In this document: piece by piece, positions 1 to 10,885 of the stretch
Position numbering within the stretch: the first letter of the stretch is position 1
How the letters are laid out: each line of letters begins with the position of its first letter
From: Lingula anatina
Taxonomy: Eukaryota; Brachiopoda; Lingulata; Lingulida; Lingulidae
Length of the DNA stretch: 64,000 bases
Reading direction: 5' to 3'
NCBI RefSeq assembly: GCF_001039355.2
Contig: NW_019775411.1
Span: 289,322 to 353,321, forward strand
Position numbers and translations under genes: made by a program
The notes under the pieces: model-generated
Seen by the model: only the letters and a program-made list of their open reading frames with translations
What the model was told of the DNA's origin: nothing
Database searches by the model: none

Positions 1-3000
1 TGGATTTTTGTGGAAAATTTTTTTTATCTGCACAGCAGGATTCCATTCAGTTGGATGATCAAATTAACACCTCTGTTGCCTAGTTTTAATTTTTTTTATG
101 AGGGAGGGCTGATGTATTTGAAATATTTTCAGGTACTTTGTCAGATTTTTTTTTACAATGTTATTCAGTGACAAATGTATGTTGTTGTTGGTTTTGTTTT
201 TTTTTTTCTAAAAATATTTGGCTACTCGGATCAATCATATTAAATATTATTTTATTGTTCTGTGTATTATTTGTATAATTTTTGTTGCATACTAATAAAC
301 CTCACTTTAAGTCTCTTCATATGTATATTTTGTGTATCATATGTCAGTGGTATTCTTTACTAACACAATTTGGCCTTCCTTAAGTTAACCAAAGACATGA
401 AACAAATGATCATATTCTGGAAAGTAAGTTTATGGTCAAAAAATTTCACTCCAGTTCAGTTCATAGTGTCTATAATCAGTTTTCTGTTGCTTCTTTTACA
501 CTCTTTCTATCTATTGCCCTCCATAGTACACAAAGAGTCTAGTAAGTATATATATTTATATATACATATACATGTGTTTTATGTAGATCCCTTTGGCATC
601 ATACACATCTTGCAGTTTGTGGACGTGCTCACACAAGGACCGTGCATGTCAGTCCAAATTATGTTGTTTCAAACATCATTTTCCATGTCATCTTGTAAGT
701 CCCATGTGATGATGTCAGTAAAGATAGATGTATTTCCAGACTGGTTAGGCTGATTTCACTTTATACCTTTCTAAGCAAACTGTGTGATTATACAGCGTGA
801 TCAATATACATGATAATGATTTATTACTGAGATAAGAAACTGAGACAAGATTACATGTCCTGGAACCTTATATAATAGCAATTAAAAGACAGTGATTTAA
901 TAGCTCAAAGGATGTATTTTTTATAACACGTGTTCAAAATGACTGTCAAAGTTGTCAATCACCATGACAACTTTGACATATATATACTTTCTGTGTGGAA
1001 CTTTTGTCTCAGTTTCTTGCCTAATTTATAATGAATCATTATCACAAAAATGTATATTGAGACACCCTCTACTTAATAGCTTACCATAAGATGACACAAA
1101 AAGTCATGCCTCAATCTTTATCTAAATGGCAGTTGTCCTGCTCAGGACAATCAAGGAATCAGACTTGCTCCCAGTTATGAATCTGCTATATGGTTCATAG
1201 TAATTTATATCAACCCAACTTTACTGGAAATGCACTTTCAAAGATAGTCATGTGATTTGAACTTGCCAGAATAGACTTAAAATTCCAATAAATGCTGTTG
1301 AGTTCAAACATACTTCATTTTTGGTGTTCTCAAGCAAAGTGTGAGCACACCTGTGGTTCCAAACTGTTTGACCTTCATTGACCTTGACCTGTATAAGGCT
1401 TAAAAGTTACCTTCACAATTTCCTTACAATAGATCTAATTTAGGCGACCACATCATTTTTATTATCTGTAGCTTGATATTCAAATTAACCTACTGCTTGT
1501 TAAGCTTTTTACAGGGTAAAGGAAAAGGTGTTGTAAGCATCATATATGTGTTTTGAATTATGTACAAATCGGTGTAAGGTAAAACATTTTAATTGTGCTG
1601 AATTGAAAAATGGAACCCCTGTTGTAGGAATTCAAGAGACAGTGGTGAAAATGGGGATCTGCCTATGTGCCTTTGAAATCTATCCTCCTTATATAAAAAA
1701 AAGTTGACAATTTCAGATTGTAGTTTCGGATGTAGACGAGTCCTCTCATAAACACACAGCAGGTACTTATAACTTGCAAGACCAGGTAAAGTTTGCAGTG
1801 GCAGGCATAGTTGGCAAACAGGACTGTGCATGTGCATACTTGAGAACATGACCAAAAGCATGTCCTACACCACATGATAAAATGCATTTGTGCATATAAG
1901 CTACTCCCCTGACACTTATAATATAAAACCTTTGCTATAAGATAAAGCTTCAGGCCCGTAGCCAGGGGTTCGGTGGGTTCAAAAGAACCCCCCTTTTTGC
2001 TGGAAAAAGGTCCACTCTGGGTAAAATGTGACCTAGGTACAGGGGGATTATATGGTAAAAGGTCCACTTTTTCAGAAAAAGAATCCACCCTTTGAAATTG
2101 CTGGCTACGGGCTTGAGCTTTGTATGAAAAAAGTGTGCTATCCTATATATAGTTAATAACTTTTGGACATACATACAATTATGGCATGATATTAGGCGCA
2201 CAGCTATTTTTTGAAATACACTGTATAAGAGAAACAATATAAAGTGTATACATACACTCACACATGTAGTTATCTGCTTAGTTATGACATGTACTGTTCA
2301 TTTAAAGCATGAGGTATGCCTTGATATATATTGAGAGGCTAGAAAAAGTTAATAATTTCCCAATTTATTCACTTCAACAGTTCAAAAGCTTTGGAATTGA
2401 AATTTTGCACAGAATTATAATGCATTATATTTGCTCAACTCTGAATATTTGAAATGTAAGAATAAAATGGTTTTAATATCATCATAACATTAAAAAAATG
2501 AAAAAAGAAAAAAAAAAAACGAGTTTCAAAGCTGCCAGAGACTGGCACCTGTAAGAAGTCACATAAGCCGGCATGGCATTTTGGGCATAAGATTGAATTT
2601 TTTTTTTTTTTTCATCATTTATTAAAAGCATCATTTTCCTAAAATATCCCAAATTATATTGTAATATTTTCAAAACGAAATTATTGAACTTTGTAATTAG
2701 TAACACTAAATTTTTAGCCACTTGACATGTAGTTGCAAAACAAGTTCTCTGTATTTTGGATACATATGAATGAAGTTATACAGCGACCTTGACACTGACC
2801 TTCACCCATTGGCATGGATCAAGCATGCAGAGTATTTGTATTGATAATGATGTGTATCATTGCATGGGCAGGTGAGAAAGCACATGCTTAGGTTGCTTTG
2901 AAGTAAGCGCAAAGTTTTGACTTCATTAAACATTGCAACTTGGGTAAATCTCCATTGGATGAACAATTTTAAATACAAATATTGGAAGTGGAAGTGACCA

Positions 3001-4601
3001 TATATTTTCCGTTATATGTATCTGTCCATGTCGTCACTGCATGTTGCTATCTGACACAGTTAATATTTGCTCATCCCGTTTCATATTTTTGCTGCAATTC
3101 AAATTTTCTTGAGAAATTTTTATTTGAAAAAAGGCAGGTTGAATAGGAAAATTTGGCATGATTGTATAATTTTTATGAAAAAAATTGTCTGTACATATAT
3201 ATATATACCCATCACCTGTATCTGTTGTTGCCACCGTTGTTGCTGAGCTGTTTCAGAATTTATACTGCAAGCGGTGCAGACAATTGGCATTCAGCCAGGG
3301 CCTTTGTATAAAATATTCCCATGAAATCATTTGCATTCTTACAAATGTTTTAACATTAAAATGTCTGTATTAAGGATGTCTGAGCCCTTTTATAACTCCA
3401 ACTGAATCAAAAACAAACTGTTTCTGATGAGTTTTGTTCCTCAAATTGCCACAGAGACTGTACTGGTGGCTTGTGTCAGGGATTTGTAGATCACAGTGCT
3501 TGACATGGTTTTAATTCAGTAGAAGTTAGTGTGGTTTGCTTATTGTAACAGCAAAAGGAGAATACCTCTGACATAAGTGGTTGCATTTCCAGCCAATTTG
3601 TGGTGGTTCAACTTAGTTTGCAGTCCATATGGTTATTTTCCCTGCCCATTAGAAGTCAGTATAATAGCATGTTACTGACCTTAGTGAGTTACTTTGAAGT
3701 TTACATTTGAATAATTATTTAGCATGGTAAAGGGACAACAGAGGGATACGGTTACTTAAATTTCCTGGGGAAAGTTTAAAATGTTTGATTTAATGTATCG
3801 TTTCTAATTGGTAAAAGCATACAGTCACTAAGTTGTGTCATCCCAACTAAACTAGAAGTGTGATCTATGGACTGTGAAATACCCTGTTAAGTTACATACA
3901 TGTTCTAATAACTTGTGCTATATATGCATGTCCACTTCCAACTAAATATATGTGACATATATGAAACACTAAAAACAGCTAACTGTAAATTTCAAACTGA
4001 AGTGTCCTTGTTCAGGCATGATATTTTTCAACATTTGGGCAAATCTTTTTGTTATACAGCTTGCTGTTTTTAATGAGACAATTTGTCTAAAAGTCAATAT
4101 AATTATCCCTGGTTTCGATTATTCATTGTTATTTTGCAAAAATTATACATTCTTAAAATACTTGAGCAACCATTTGCAAGCTTAAGTCTTAGTTTCAGTC
4201 AATATTATTATGTAAAGTAAATTGAAATAACCATGATCTTAATGTCATATTTAGAATATTTTCTTTGCCTAATAGATATAAGCCACTGTTTTCAGATCAT
4301 TTAAGTCTTATTAAAGATTATTTTGATTCTTTTTAATGAATTGAATTATGTATGGACTAAGTAGTGCAATAGGCAATCAGTTTGGGACTAGCCGTTCTGG
4401 ACCTGCTGTCCCATACTGCATGTTGCCAATGGTGAGCTAGAATCCTAGTCAGGAGCCCTGTTAAGGGGTGTTGCACAAAGATACGCAAACCCAACCTGAC
4501 TAGCCCCATCACCTTTATCACCAGTATGTATACGTATATGAAAGTACACTTTTGATTTCATCATGATGCTGTTAATGCTACTTTCCCATTGCATGCTACA
4601 G
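1..4601. other. Non-coding, AT-rich sequence upstream of the first recognised exon
   Basis: No open frame here has splice-site context, conserved-looking protein or codon bias that I could support. The stretch is AT-rich with poly-T runs. It is most simply a long intron of the + strand gene whose exons start at 4602, or the 3' flank of an earlier gene followed by an intron. A small MITE-like insertion lies at 1951-2115 and is listed separately. AATAAA-type hexamers near 290-300 are too common at this base composition to call a gene end. Confidence 0.5.
1951..2115. mobile_element. 165-bp MITE-like element with terminal inverted repeats
   Basis: The sequence starts CAGGCCCGTAGCCAG and ends with its near-perfect inverse CTGGCTACGGGCTTG, giving 15-bp terminal inverted repeats with one mismatch. 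AGCTT directly abuts both ends and could be part of a target-site duplication. The inside holds several copies of an AAAGGTCCACT-type motif and no coding capacity. It is a small non-autonomous DNA element; the superfamily cannot be set from this copy alone. Confidence 0.6.
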
Positions 4602-7600
4602 CTGAAGAGGGACGCCTCAGTGAGCTGTGTCCATGAAGAGGTGACAGTGGGACGGAGGCGTACAAACAGCTTACGAAACCGCGCCAGCACAGAAGCCATG
4701 CAGCAAATTCCAGAAAGTGCAAGTGATGAAGATGGTGATGAAGGCTTGAAGGTAATCATATACTGTTGACTTCATAGTTTAGGCCTTGTGCATTCACTGA
4801 ATTTCTTTTTCTTTATCTCCGAATATGAAGAGATTCAGAAATCCGAAGAATATAACGTACATAACTATATGAATAATGAAATAATAAAAATTCTGTGGTA
4901 TGATCTTTAAGTAGAACTTAAATACATGCAAACATTTGCTAATCAGATGTGCTCAGTAGTCTATTTTAACCATGGGTTTTAGCTTTCCTATGTTCTTACA
5001 TTGTTTTTAATATTCCGCACATTTTAACTGAGTTGCATGACACATTATGTTAATACACAAACTTCCAGTTTTTGGCACGACGCAGAAGTGAACCAATTCC
5101 TGAGGATTTCCAAGGTAGCCATGTAATTTTGAAAGGCAATGGGCTGTGATTTGTAATGGCAATTTAAGCTGCTTTTATTTAATGAAAGTGCCAAAATTTG
5201 CTGCTAGATAAATAAGATATATATATATATATTATGGGCTTAATTTGTCAACAATTTGTTTGAATCAAATAATATGACCAAGTGATCAAGCGTAATTGGT
5301 TTGAATCAGTCATAAATTTAATAAAAATTGCTTTTAAATAAAATTCTGTAGGTGGTTAAATGGTAACATAGCAATTTTGCCAAATTTGTGTTTTCCTCAT
5401 TCCCTTAGGTTAGAAACTTTTAAACTATCATCCTCTGTTTGCTTGTATATTTGAAAAGATACCAACCTTGTTGGGAAGTAATTTGGAAAAGATGAAAACC
5501 CAGGGAGAAATAAGAACCCTCTGTTGATTCCGTCTTGTCAAACCAAGGAACAATAACTGGACATTTTAACTCTTGATGAGCTTGTCTCAATTTTCAGCAC
5601 TGACCACAGGTAACAAATCCTCAATTCATTGATAAAAAGTTGGCCTTATTCAAAGCAGATTATGTGAAGAATATGTTACAGATGTTGTAACTGCTATGCT
5701 TCCTAGTGTACAGTCGATATTGTCATAGACTGCTCTCCTCAGTTCCTCTCCCAACCCCGACAACACCAGCCCCAGCTTAGCACTTAGAGATGCAGTTGCT
5801 GTTTTACATGAGAAATTTTTACATGACTGTGACATTCGACTGTGGAATTTGACATGAGTGATGATAATGTGTTCCTCGCCAGACATGCACTTTGTATTTG
5901 CCAATGGGAGCGAGTTCACACCTAGGTGCTGAGTAGCACACATCATTGCCTATGTAATGTAATGTAATGCAAGTGAAGTAGTTAAGCTGCCCAGCTTAGT
6001 GGTTCCACTCAGCCCTACAGTTATCCTCCTCTGCTGCTGAGCCACCATTTAAGGGGTAGGGTAGTCCACAAGTTGGATTGCAATGCATGTGATAAATTTG
6101 TGGAGAGAAGGGAAACTAAAGATAACTGTGGTTCTCCAATAGACCGCAACCCTGTTGTTTACAACTAACATTTATTACAGGAATAATGTGATTGTTTTAA
6201 TTCTTCATCTTAAAATGAGATTTTATATGATATATGCTAAAGGTAGAGGTTAAATTAAAATACTTAAGCTCACTAACAAGAGACCCATACCCTCATCTTA
6301 ATGAAATAAGGTAACACATATTCTCTCTAATGAGGATATTACAGAATGTAGCCACCTATGAAAGTCTAAGTGGTCCAGTGGCAAGCAAAAATTTCAGAAT
6401 AATTGTGATTACTGTCATTTTGGTGGTATAATGGAATTTATCATATATTTATATGTTGTTTACAGTGTATTTATTGTGAATCTCATATAAACTTTTGTTA
6501 TCCTTTTAACTGTCCATGGATAAGTGTGTTGACTGCCTGCCTCAGACTTTCCAGGGCACAACTCTTAGAATAATTTCAGATATGTGCATATATAGTATTC
6601 AAACATCTTTTATTATTAATATAGGATTCACTTACACTACAAAAGTTTTGTCTTGTTTTTTAATATCTTACACCTTACTGATGTTTCATTTGTTAAATTT
6701 CAGTGTGAGGAGTCAACATATCTATAGCTATCAGCCATCAGTTGATTTCGTCCAATTCGGAACAAGGGACTGATTTTTGCATATGGTACTCAGGGAATAT
6801 GCCAGTTGAAGATATGAGATATTAATTGATCCAATTTCTGTTTCTGGGTGAGGAGCCAGCTATGAGGAGTTTGAAGTGGCTGTGAAATAACACAGTTACC
6901 AGTCCTATTGTGCTTTCTTGCCAAAATGTTAATGCTGGATAGTTTTATAAGGTTGTTGTGAATACAATTGTTCTTTGACTCCTGGAAGGTGATGTTAACG
7001 ATATTGTTTATAGAGCCTAAAAAGTTTATAAGTACTTACAGTTTGGACAGATGTAGGAAGTTATTTACTGTACATAGTTGCGATACATTCAATCTTCAAA
7101 TTCAAATTTTTGCTTGTTTGTTATGTTGTCTTTCTGGCTTTGTTAATATATTATATGTAAAAAAATCACAAAATTGTTTATGTGGTAAGTCTGCTGGTGA
7201 TGAAAGACTATAATTAACAGAGTAATAAATTAATTTTGATCTTTTACAAAACCACTTAGGGTAAACTATGAGAGACAGCATATATATAGGAATGTTATCT
7301 TTAATTTACAGACACTATAAGTGATTATAAAGTAACTGGTTATTTTTGATGTTTTCTGTTCAGTGCCTGTTTGTTTGATAGCTCTGCAGTCTGGTTTTTG
7401 TTTTCTTATAAATCACATTTTTTTGTTAAGTTCTTTTTACAATTTTGTACAGACAAGCCTTTTTTGCCTCTTAGAAAAGAACATATTCAGTACAAGTATA
7501 TATAGGCATATATGAGAAAGAAATGATTTAAGATGTTGTTGATATAATGAAGGATAGTATGTGTATATGTACTATTACCAAAGAAAAATTGAATGTGGTG

Positions 7601-8252
7601 TGCATTACTGCATGGGACATTTTGCTCAAGGTTACTATCCCTGAAATAATTGCACAATTGAAGGATTAAAATGGTGGGTGAATTTTCTGTGTCAGAAGCA
7701 AAATCAACGTGAATTATCAGCATATCAACACAGACCAGTAAATTTATTGTAGGATAATTGTTGAAATTATCATGGATACATATTTTTATGAATGTATTTG
7801 ATTTAATAGATCCTGTACTATGGAATAATATTAATTCATTTCATCATGACAGTGCTCTGAGATTTTTAGAATTTTTGCTGTATGCAAGATTTTTCTAGTA
7901 GTAAATGCATTAGAGAGTCACCAAGTTGAGTATAAATTAACATTGAGCACTCTGCAGAAGAGAATTTCCATATAACTTTATGGTGAATGCTGTGACTGTA
8001 TGACCCAAACCATAGCATAGGACAAACAGAGAACATGTTTCTAAGCCTGAGACACAGACATATTAGACCAACAGGGATTTGGTATGCTGACAAAAGATGT
8101 GAAGGGTTAATATTTTATCCATGATTTGAGTTGCATTTTTTTTTTATTTCGATTTGATTTTAGATATGTGGAACAGGACAAGTACTGGGTCCTCTTTCAG
8201 AAAGAATCCAGACCCTCCCGATCTTTCCACATGCAAAAATGTAATTTCTTAA
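4602..8252 (+). CDS. C-terminal three exons of an unrecognised Arg/Ser-rich protein (partial)
   Basis: Proposed exons are 4602-4751, 5069-5114 and 8164-8252. Each has an AG acceptor, the first two have GT donors, and the phases fit (0, then 1), so one frame runs through to a TAA at 8250-8252. The encoded tail is about 95 residues. It carries RRRTNS and RRRSEP, which look like basophilic-kinase or 14-3-3 sites, then an acidic stretch (SDEDGDEG) and a polar end (RTSTGSSFRKNPDPPD). There is no domain and I do not recognise the family. Upstream exons must lie left of the window or remain unseen before 4602. An AATAAA at 8571-8576 would suit as poly(A) signal. The middle exon has only 46 bases and the 3-kb last intron could hide further exons, so the chain is moderately supported. 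Confidence 0.5.
5115..8163 (+). other. Putative last intron of the left-end gene
   Basis: A 3.05-kb AT-rich stretch between the 46-base exon and the proposed terminal exon. I see short open frames but none with both splice context and protein-like composition. It contains a (TA)n tract near 5220-5231 and otherwise no recognisable repeat. Confidence 0.4.
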
Positions 8253-8600
8253 AAGTATTATCTGATCTACTGAACAACTTATGATTCATTGTTCATTAAG
8301 GTTCAGGCTTAGTTAGGAGCAGATGTTTTTACCATTTGTATGGGAATGGGGTTTCTGGTATTAAACCAGCCTGTTGCCTCATTGAATTTTTGACTCCTGT
8401 TTCAGGAAAGACCAGAGTAACAAAATGGGGGAAAACAAGATCATAAATTTATGAGGTGCAAAATCAGAGAAATAGAGTTCAGTTTTTTTAATTAAAGGTT
8501 AAAAACATGTTCTTATTGTTAAGATTTGTTAAAATTGTGTTTGATTTCTTTAATTTTGAGTTTGTGCCAAATAAAACAAGAAGATAATGTAAAATCAGTG
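8253..8600 (+). other. Probable 3' UTR with poly(A) signal
   Basis: AT-rich sequence after the TAA at 8250-8252. AATAAA at 8571-8576 is the best candidate for the cleavage signal, and the transposon-like repeat begins just after it. No coding potential is seen. Confidence 0.4.
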
Positions 8601-8608
8601 ATCTTTGT

Positions 8609-9317
8609 TTCAAGTTTTATTGTTATTTATTAGAACCACCAGCGTGTGTGCTGGCAGTACTCGTGGTTTTAGTCACGACCCGTTTCTTACATCACCGCTG
8701 GCTCCCCGGCTCCTGCAGCTTTGCCGGCTTTGCAGGATGGTGTGGGATACAAGTCACTGTTACAGCTTCTCCTCCTAGACCGCAAGGACCTGTGTCCCCA
8801 TCTCTTGGATTTAGGTCACATATAATCTCAACTTGAACCCCCTGTTTTCTTTCTTTTTTTTTTTTTCTTCTTTTTTTTCCTCATTTGGTGCATTGGCCTG
8901 GACGTGATGCTCGTTGAAGCGCACCATTGTCAAAGTTTTTGAAAATTCAATGCTAAATACCTCCCAAACCTGAGGAATTATGGGAAAAATTACTACAGAA
9001 GTCTGACCAAAAGACATATGTGGAGATTCCAAATATGCCCTTGGATTTGACCTTTGACCTTTATTTCTAGGTCAAATGAGACAAAATTTTCTAAAATTGG
9101 GAATTTTCTGTAAAAAAAAATTGTTTGTGCCAATTTTCAGAAACTGCACAGACCTAAGCTCTCATATTATACTGAGGGGTTACAATTAGGGACTCCTTTC
9201 ATCTTTGGGAGTTTGGGGTCAATCAGTGCATTTTCAGGGGAGAACCAGCCATTAGATGCCGAAACTGAAAACTCTCTACCGGTAATTCTAGAACCATAAA
9301 TGCTAGACCTCTTGTTT

Positions 9318-9349
<32 letters not shown>

Positions 9350-10835
9350 TTTTTTTTTTTTTGCATTTTGTAGAGCTTGTAATACTTTTTTGTTTTCCAT
9401 ACGGTTTATTAGTTGTGCTATATCAAAAAGTAAAACGTGGTGGTCAAAATAAAATGTGAAATATGGTAATTTGCCATGAATTTTGAATGTCGGGAAAAGA
9501 TAACAAGGCTTAGCGAAGGGCAGACAAATTACTGTCAAAAATGACAGAATTTCATAAAATTCTAACAACTGGAATTTCTGAGCACCTATTTCATTAATTT
9601 CAACCAAAAACAATCTTTTCATTGTTTCAATTAATTTCCTCTGTACAAAATTCATGGCACATTACTGTAACTCCAAAATTAGCAAAGATACACCCATAGT
9701 TACTATTGAACTTGAATAGGAAGTCATATACTGGCAATCTAACTGTGACCTTGAAATTGACCTTTGACCTTCTTTTCACCATGAACTTAACTTTGCAAGG
9801 TTTCCGTCCCTTATATCTCCAAAACTGGCAGAGATACACCCATAGTTACTATTGAACTTGAGTTGGAAGATATATATTGGCAATCTAACGTTGACCTTGA
9901 AATTGACCTTTGAGGTACTTTTCACCATGAACTGGCACAGATACATGTATGCACATAGTTAAAAACTGTGATCTTGAAATTGATCTTAGACCTACCTTTC
10001 TGCCATGAACCGCACTTCACACATTTGGATTTAAACTTTTACTTTTCCCCTTGATTATTCAACAAAAATAATTAAGCTGCAGGACTGATTCGTAGGTCTT
10101 ATATACAGATTAAGCTACTCTACCTGTATAAAAGACCTACGAATCAGTCCTGCTTGTTGTCAAAGCAAAATATGACACCGTCTTCATCCGATTTGTATAA
10201 CATTGGATAAAATATGCTTTTGAGGAAATGGTACGGTAAAGCTGATTTTCGAACTCGACCTGTATTTTATGAATATTTATCAATTTTGAAAGTTTGAAAA
10301 CAAAAGGTAAAACCATTTCCACTTAGCATTATAAAACCGAAATTGTATGTCGACGACGAAAACAGGCGCAAGTGATGGCTATATGTACAGAAAGATCTGT
10401 GTCTGTACATAAAAAGATTTGTGAAGAAAACGGGAACATCGGGCATACAATTCTGCCCGTATTTGTAACGATTTGTTCTTCAAGTTTGTGAATTTATCTG
10501 CGATTTCAACTGCATTTTCTGAAGGACAGTGACTCCTTCTTTCGGACAAAAAACCAGATCAACAATCCAAATTTCCTGTAGAACTATTCATTTAATCAAA
10601 AAAAATCATAAACGAAAATATATCAGAGTTTTAAAAATTTAGAAAATAAATTCATCTGGATGATTTATGTATAATATTGTCTTAAGAGATTCATTGTTTT
10701 CATCCAAAAGAAAAAAAGGTCAAAGAGAAAAAAACAAAAAGAAAGAAGAAAACAGCAAGAGCAAAGGCATGGTAGTTATTCCGTATTTGAAAGGTCTCTC
10801 GTACATGTAATCACTCGAACACATTTTTAAACAAG
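8609..10835. repeat. Left copy of a 2.2-kb interspersed/tandem repeat unit
   Basis: This unit recurs from 10886 to about 13380 at very high identity, with a few substitutions per several hundred bases and different homopolymer lengths. It starts with a GC-richer block (8640-8830), then runs of T and sequence rich in TGACCTTGAAATTGACCT-type motifs. Inside, a segment of about 150 bp beginning ACCCATAGTTACTATTGAAC is itself repeated (9690-9838, 9839-9950). A hairpin lies at 10078-10154. Short frames on both strands are shared between copies, but none has a recognisable domain. It looks like a non-autonomous transposable element or part of one. Confidence 0.75.
10078..10154. repeat. Inverted-repeat hairpin in the 2.2-kb repeat
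   Basis: GCAGGACTGATTCGTAGGTC at about 10079-10098 is matched by its exact inverse at 10134-10153. A second short pair (TATACAG / CTGTATA) lies inside, so the two arms could fold with a loop of about 20 bases. The same structure recurs in the right copy at 12326-12401 with one arm substitution. Confidence 0.75.
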
Positions 10836-10838
10836 GCA

Positions 10839-10883
10839 GCAAAGCTGTCAAATGTACAGACAAAGAACAGAAAATAAAGATGC
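10839..10883. repeat. Interspersed repeat fragment also found at 53308
   Basis: The segment beginning ACAAGGCAGCAAAGCTGTCA just before the ambiguous base at 10884 recurs at 53308-53352 with a few differences. The copies are 43 kb apart, so this is a dispersed element end and not part of the local tandem copy. Confidence 0.65.
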
Positions 10884-10885
10884 NT

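Noticed and set aside
370-753. 127-codon open frame on + strand
   Set aside because: Hydrophobic low-complexity translation in AT-rich DNA, no splice context, no conserved motif.
1589-2261. Overlapping minus-strand open frames
   Set aside because: They run through the MITE at 1951-2115 and have no recognisable domain.
8648-8836. 62-codon frame conserved in both copies of the 2.2-kb repeat
   Set aside because: Identity equals that of the surrounding repeat, so it shows recent copying and not coding constraint; no known domain.
9167-9839. Long minus-strand frames in the repeat (and matches at 11501-12086)
   Set aside because: Include poly-Lys from T-runs, differ by indels between copies and have no transposase motif.
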